The position numbers were made by a program, and so were the translations under genes. From positions 53,616,001 through 53,680,000 of the forward strand of contig OZ022256.1 of NCBI GenBank assembly GCA_963978905.1: DNA of 64,000 nt, in the 5' to 3' direction. Positions 59,317-64,000 of this stretch are shown one piece after another (position 1 is the first letter of the stretch; the number at the start of each line of letters is the position of its first letter). The notes under the pieces were generated by a model. That model saw only the letters and a list, made by a program, of their open reading frames with translations. It was not told the DNA's origin and searched no databases. The stretch is from Trichostrongylus colubriformis (lineage: Eukaryota; Nematoda; Chromadorea; Rhabditida; Trichostrongylidae).

Positions 59317-59740
59317 TCAGTTAAAGACACCGGAAGGGTTAAATCTGACAGACCGTGAAATATGAAAGTAGGGGTGCCCTGCAATGTAACAGTAGAGAAA
59401 GAACGAGACGAAACCGCGAAAAACACGAGAAAGAGGGACCCAAAAACCCCTTCCTCTATCGCAACCCTCTGCGTCACTAGCCGTGCAAACTGCAGACGGG
59501 CGGAGAGACGAAATCAGCCGGCCGCGAACGTTGTCCCACCTTCGCTAGTAGCTCACCCGGTGCAGGACTGCAGGAGGATACGCTGGCCGTGCTGCGGGGT
59601 CTTGATTAGATTCCGAGCCGCGCTTTTTCAGTGCGAGTGTCGCCACACATCGCCTCTACAGAGGTAGGTTTGTTTTCGGAGAGCATGTATTCACATTTCT
59701 CGGGTCTCCTTCTCCCTCCCGATGCCTTAAAAGGCACCAT
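59317..59740. mobile_element. TTAA-flanked MITE (ACCGGAAGGG ends), copy of 13626-14041
   Basis: It starts TTAAAGACACCGGAAGGGTT and ends near GATGCCTTAAAAGGCACC. The internal sequence aligns with the copy nested in the mariner at 13626-14041. Confidence 0.65.
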
Positions 59741-60103
59741 ATATCCTAAAGAATTCGGCGTTTTTCACGAATGTGTTCATGTTACCAGTGGTTGCTTTGT
59801 GGTCGATGCACACGTCCCTGTCACGTGCCGAAGCCCTGCGATAGGGGTTTTCTTCCCGAGTGGCTCTAACAAGTAAAAGCCAGTCATGGACGAGTCTGAC
59901 TGAAATTATTCGTTGATGAGATTTGTTATAAAGATGTATAGGATTCGCAAGGAACTGGGAGTAGTTATGGCTTTTGGAGGAACCAGGTTGTTATTTATAA
60001 CCCTAATTTTCAAGAAGTCTCTCATATCTGTCGCTGTTCAATCTAAATATATAGTGATCCATATTTCGTGTAACATTTCGTTTTCTTAACTCCTGTTATG
60101 CTT

Positions 60104-60503
60104 AAAGACACAAGAAGGAGGTAATTTTGGCCTACGGGAACAGACGTAGTGTGGACGAGTTCGTGGCGCCATTGCACAGACTCCCCAATTTGACGCTGTG
60201 GCATGGTGCCAAGAGAAGATGTTTCTTTTATCTTACATGAATGCTAATGTAGTTGGGAATGGCCACTCCACTGCGCTGGGTGTGAGGTGCTACAACTAAT
60301 GTTGGACCGCGGCCCGTCTCCTACAGCGGGCAACGCGGAAAGTCAGTGCGATGGTGCGAATGAGGCGCGGATACACACCGCAGCGATGCACTTTGAATTC
60401 GGGTTTTTTCACCGATTATCGCTTCTAACCTTCTGCGTTCGTTACAAAATGCTCATTTCTTTGTATTTTTCTCTTGTTTCGGACCCCTTCCGGTTCCTTT
60501 AAG
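60104..60503. mobile_element. TTAA-flanked MITE, copy of 36738-37258
   Basis: It starts TTAAAGACACAAGAAGGAGG and ends CCCCTTCCGGTTCCTTTAA. The internal blocks GTAGTGTGGACGAGTT and TTGGGAATGGCCACTCCACT match the copy in lectin gene A. It lies just beyond the stop codon of lectin gene E. Confidence 0.8.
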
Positions 60504-60563
60504 GCTCCATGGTTAAAACCGAATTCGGATAAAAACAACTTTATTCTGCACGCTAAAATGGAT

Positions 60564-62646
60564 TCAGTGGAAAGCGGGTTTCTTGCACACATAAGCTCTC
60601 ATTTCCAGTGTACATTCAGCAGTACTCCAATGTTGGTAGTTGTTGTCTTTAGCAGGATTTCGTCCAAGATAATCACTGTGTGTCTGAAATCAGTCAGCTA
60701 CTAGTGATGGAGTACAGAGGAATGTTCTTGTGAATGTTGCAACATTCAGAAACTACACATATGGCCTGAGGACATAACGATCGGTAATTACCTGAGCACA
60801 ATGCTCACGACCTTTGTTATCTGCAGGCTGAGCAGAGGCCCAGGCATTGTAGTCAAACGGTGTTCCATCGGTCCATGTCCATGTTTGTGACGTTGGATAG
60901 TTTTCCTGCTTGAGACCGATCCATGTTAAATCATCGGCTTTCTTGTATTCTACTCCAGCTTTGGAAATGTCTGAAAGTCAAAAAGGTTTAGATTCTTGAG
61001 TTCGACCAGCTTTAGCCCATGTTTAGACGAAACGGGGTAGTTGGAAATCCCTACCGGCAACGAATATGTTTTCCTCATCGCTATGGATCGACGTAAGATG
61101 TCCTCCAAGGGACATGCACACGGTCTCAGCATTGTCGAATGTGGACCAGAGGAAGTACTGAACATCGACGGTTACGAGAGACTATTTTCTACATGATTCT
61201 AGCCTGAGGGCTCAATTGTTCAGATCTCTTGGGTGAAGTGGACGAACCACCAAAGATAGCCTGTTCAGATGACGTTCAATCATATTTAATTGACAATTTT
61301 AATGTCACCTGAAGACAATTACCAGACGTTGGGATTTTATGCGTATTTCGGGCATAACTCCGACGTTTCTCACTCAACGACCACAAGCATCTTGATTGAA
61401 GTCTGCGGTTGCGCGCTAGTAAAGTTTAGGAAGAAAAAGAAAAATGCAAAAATCTCAATTTCAATTCACCCTGTAACACGAGTCTGTCTTGTCGAAGTAG
61501 GCCCATCCAGAGTCGCAGTGGCCAACGATGGCTGTAGAAAAAGGATATTCCGGGTGAAAATGTATCATACAGTTCACAGTTCGGAACAGCTATCTACATT
61601 ATGCGAAACACAATGACACTATACTATGCCAATCACAGCGAATCAGATTAGGCTAAACTAGCCTCAAGAAGCGATGCACATTACAACCTACACACAAGAC
61701 CGCTTGAATGGACGTTTGCAGTGCTGTTGGCGGATTTTCGGGTGTGTACACTTATGTCAGGATACCCCACCGCGGCATGTCGCAAGCGAAGCAATGCGGA
61801 CGAGCTAGAGACGTCGTGTTGTAGGGTCCCGAAACGATTACAAGTCAACTGCGTATCGCGCATTAGCACGTAATCGTTCTCGGACCCAACTACCGCAGCG
61901 CGCATAGCTCGTACACACTGCGTCGCACGCCGCTCGTCGTCGTGCGGAATCCTGACATAAGGGTACACACCCCGGATTTTCGGAATTAGAACTATCCGAA
62001 TGATCGTGTTTCGCGACGCGAGCAATACTAGATCACAGTTACAGCCAGCGATCTGTCTTTAGCCGGTCAAGCTTGAGTAGAGGAAAATCCTAGGTAAATA
62101 CGACTCCCCAGCCCTCGGTGGACGCTCAAAATTATTTGTACCTTTTGGAAGCGTCTCTCTGAGAAAAGGTTGTGAATCACTCATTTATGCATGGTTACCT
62201 GGTGCTACGCATGGCTTGCCACCAAATAATCTAATCAGTTTTTTGTCCGCGAATGGCAGCACCCACTAATGAAAGCAGAACGAAAAAGAAAATATGGAAT
62301 CTCACGTGGAAACGTCGGACAACCGGCTGGAGTTGGGCATGGAGGGCATGTTGGTGCGGGGAAGCTGGCGGTCACAGCGCAAACGTATGCGTAGGCGCTA
62401 TTGCACGAGACAGCCTTCCATGTACCATCCTTGGTATTCTGCGTGACGCAAGTGGTATCATTGGCTGGCTCATCTGAAACAAACTGGTATTTTTTTTGAG
62501 TCCTAAAGTAACGAAAGTTAGCAAGCACTCACTTGTTGCCCAATTAGTGTAGTTGCTGGAAGAGCCATCGGACCAGCTCCATGAGTCCGAGCTCAACTTA
62601 TTCAGGCCAGTGTAAAAAGTTGTGAGTTTCTGCTCTTGCGCACTTT
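60564..62646 (-). CDS. Two-domain C-type lectin, gene E; exons 3-8 only
   Basis: Exons 62533-62646, 62306-62473, 61470-61531, 61055-61157, 60792-60970 and 60564-60683 join in frame and match exons 3-8 of the other genes in order, phase and length. Domain 1 reads FYTGLNKLSSDSWSWSDGSS and then NDTTCVTQNTKDGTWKAVSC. The linker is CPPCPTPAGCPTFP. Domain 2 has CDSGWAYFDKTDSCYR, FDNAETVCMSLGGHL, WIGLKQENYPTSQTWTWTDG and a stop after CKKPAFH. Its sugar motif is QPADNKG with WST for WND, so calcium binding is probably lost. The signal peptide exon and exon 2 were not found between 62647 and 64000; that stretch holds a long palindromic element, so they may lie outside the window or be lost. Confidence 0.82.
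61738..61975. mobile_element. Palindromic MITE (GTGTACACTTATGTCAGGAT ends) in lectin gene E
   Basis: The ends GGGTGTGTACACTTATGTCA and TGACATAAGGGTACACACCC are inverted. Inner blocks GATTACAAGTCAAC and CGTAATCGTTCTCG and mirrored GTGCGACG/CGTCGCAC copies give a folded core. It lies in the intron between the linker exon and the 61470-61531 exon. Confidence 0.75.
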
Positions 62647-64000
62647 CTAAATAGTAGTATTCACGTGGCTATGCAATCGGTAAGGATGGTCATGATACAC
62701 GGAACACGGAATGTTCTCGTCACAGCATGGATTTAACGCCAAAGCAAGTATTAGCTGATTTCCGCTAACTGCAGCCCTGATAGTAGCTCGCTCGTTGCGG
62801 TATTAGGCAAATGGGGTGTAAGTCGTTAGGACAGAAACATCGCGATGCGGCGTTGCCCCCGCGACGTTCGTCACCCGTTTCTGACTGTGGCAACTTTTTG
62901 CTTCAATGTATAAGTAGCCGTTTATCCGTATCATGCCCTTTTAACATCGTTTTTATTCATATCCTAACATTTTTATGTGCTAATGTAGTTGTGGGGGAGG
63001 GCGACAAGACTAAGCTCGGCCTCCCGTGCCATTTTTACCTAGTTCTTCAGCCTAAGCCTTAGTTTGAGGGGAAGTTCTTACCTTCCTAAGGTATAGCTTA
63101 GGTAAAAATATACAACTGGGTGCACGAAGTGGGTGTACAAATACGGACTATTTTGTGGTTTTCAAAAAGGCCGGCCTGAACTGTGTCTGAATGCAAAACT
63201 TCTATAATGACGTGGTTGGTTGCATTGGATAATGATGTCGCGTAATTTTAATAGAACTTTTGTTGATGGCGAGTGACGATATCTTTGCGGCAGAATATCG
63301 CTAAATTATTGTTTTTGTGCACCAACAATGTAATGTGGCCTGGAAATAATGATGTTCATGACGTCCGAACGAGAACAAAGTCGTCATCGTTGGCCGACTG
63401 CGTACTTATAAAAGCCGATGCACAGGTTGAGAGTGCAATGACCTGCACCTATTGACACTCGCTACAGAGTACACGTGTACCACGCTTCCAGGATTTCGGT
63501 TCACTTTCCTCCATTCGCATTTTCCTCCTGTAGGAGCACTGTCTGTAGCTCTCGCGCAAATGCGCTGCCCCTATCGGCATTGGACAACTCGTGCGCGATG
63601 TCGCACGCAGCACGCTGCCGCGGTTCCTCTGTCCTAAAGACATACACTCGGGCAAATGGATAAGTCTGCGGCAGGGAACGGTCGCTTTTTTTTACCCTCA
63701 GCCCGTAGAAGGTTGTCTGCCCCTACGGGCTGAGTTACTTTATGAATCTGAAATTTCCAAGGTCAGAAGCGCGAGAGTATCCCATTCAGCATTTTCTTAT
63801 ACCACTCATGGCTTCAACTGGCCTCATTTGCCGGAACGCTGTAACCGCTGCCAGCTCCTGAATGATTGCAGTCACAGCGCTTCTATCCAGTGACCGTACT
63901 CCGCTGGGCTCATATGCGAAACTCGCTGGCCAGTTTGCTGTACGCAGGCTGTTACTGATCGATCGATGATCGCTCAGAGCATAAATCCGTAGGGCGCAAA
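62647..64000. other. No gene; long palindromic element at about 62816-63655
   Basis: GGTGTAAGTCGTTAGGACAGAAA near 62816 is mirrored loosely by TCTGTCCTAAAGACATACAC near 63630. A nested palindrome with ACCTAAGCCTTAG-like ends lies at about 63030-63110. I searched this stretch for the missing first two lectin exons (a signal peptide and a CY...C...GGHL exon) and found none. Confidence 0.5.

Overview
The window looks like nuclear DNA of a clade V nematode, probably a parasitic strongylid such as a hookworm; that identification is inference. What supports it is many small exons with TTTCAG-like 3' splice sites and some introns of about 50 bases, a cluster of secreted two-domain C-type lectin genes of the nematode CLEC type, and about half the sequence made of short palindromic DNA transposons. 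No bacterial-style operons, rRNA genes or CRISPR arrays are seen. The genes here had to be rebuilt by joining exons by eye; single open frames rarely mark a whole gene.

Left part (1 to about 30 kb, genes on the + strand): a GATAA-rich tandem repeat (855-1765); a DDE transposon with about 433-bp inverted repeats (3847-5425); two paralogous genes of an unrecognised family, one with a clear C-terminal membrane helix (7773-9456) and one without (11778-14956), sharing internal exon lengths 64/29/86; a coiled-coil gene (18283-19098) and further exons at 21388-21884; and a complete six-exon model for a 205-residue membrane protein (25177-27451). The introns carry foldback elements, a dead mariner with other elements nested in it, and several MITE families.

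Middle (30.2-32.7 kb): an AT-rich, uninterrupted reverse transcriptase frame related to Penelope-like enzymes, followed about 0.5 kb later by two hairpins whose loops hold every core element and all three stems of a hammerhead ribozyme in an unusual strand order. This is the most unexpected signal in the window.

Right part (33-62.7 kb, all on the - strand): five tandem genes for secreted proteins with two C-type lectin domains. Three (33236-37839, 39255-46106, 56081-58843) can be read from start to stop as eight exons with nearly constant lengths (about 86/116/117/171/62/103/179/120), giving 316-318 residues. One (49624-53829) lacks a certain first exon, with a MITE sitting beside the only candidate. 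One (60564-62646) lacks its first two exons within the window. The three with known starts carry TGATAAG just upstream of the ATG, which suggests intestinal GATA-factor control. The sugar-binding motifs differ between paralogs, as expected for a diversifying recognition family.
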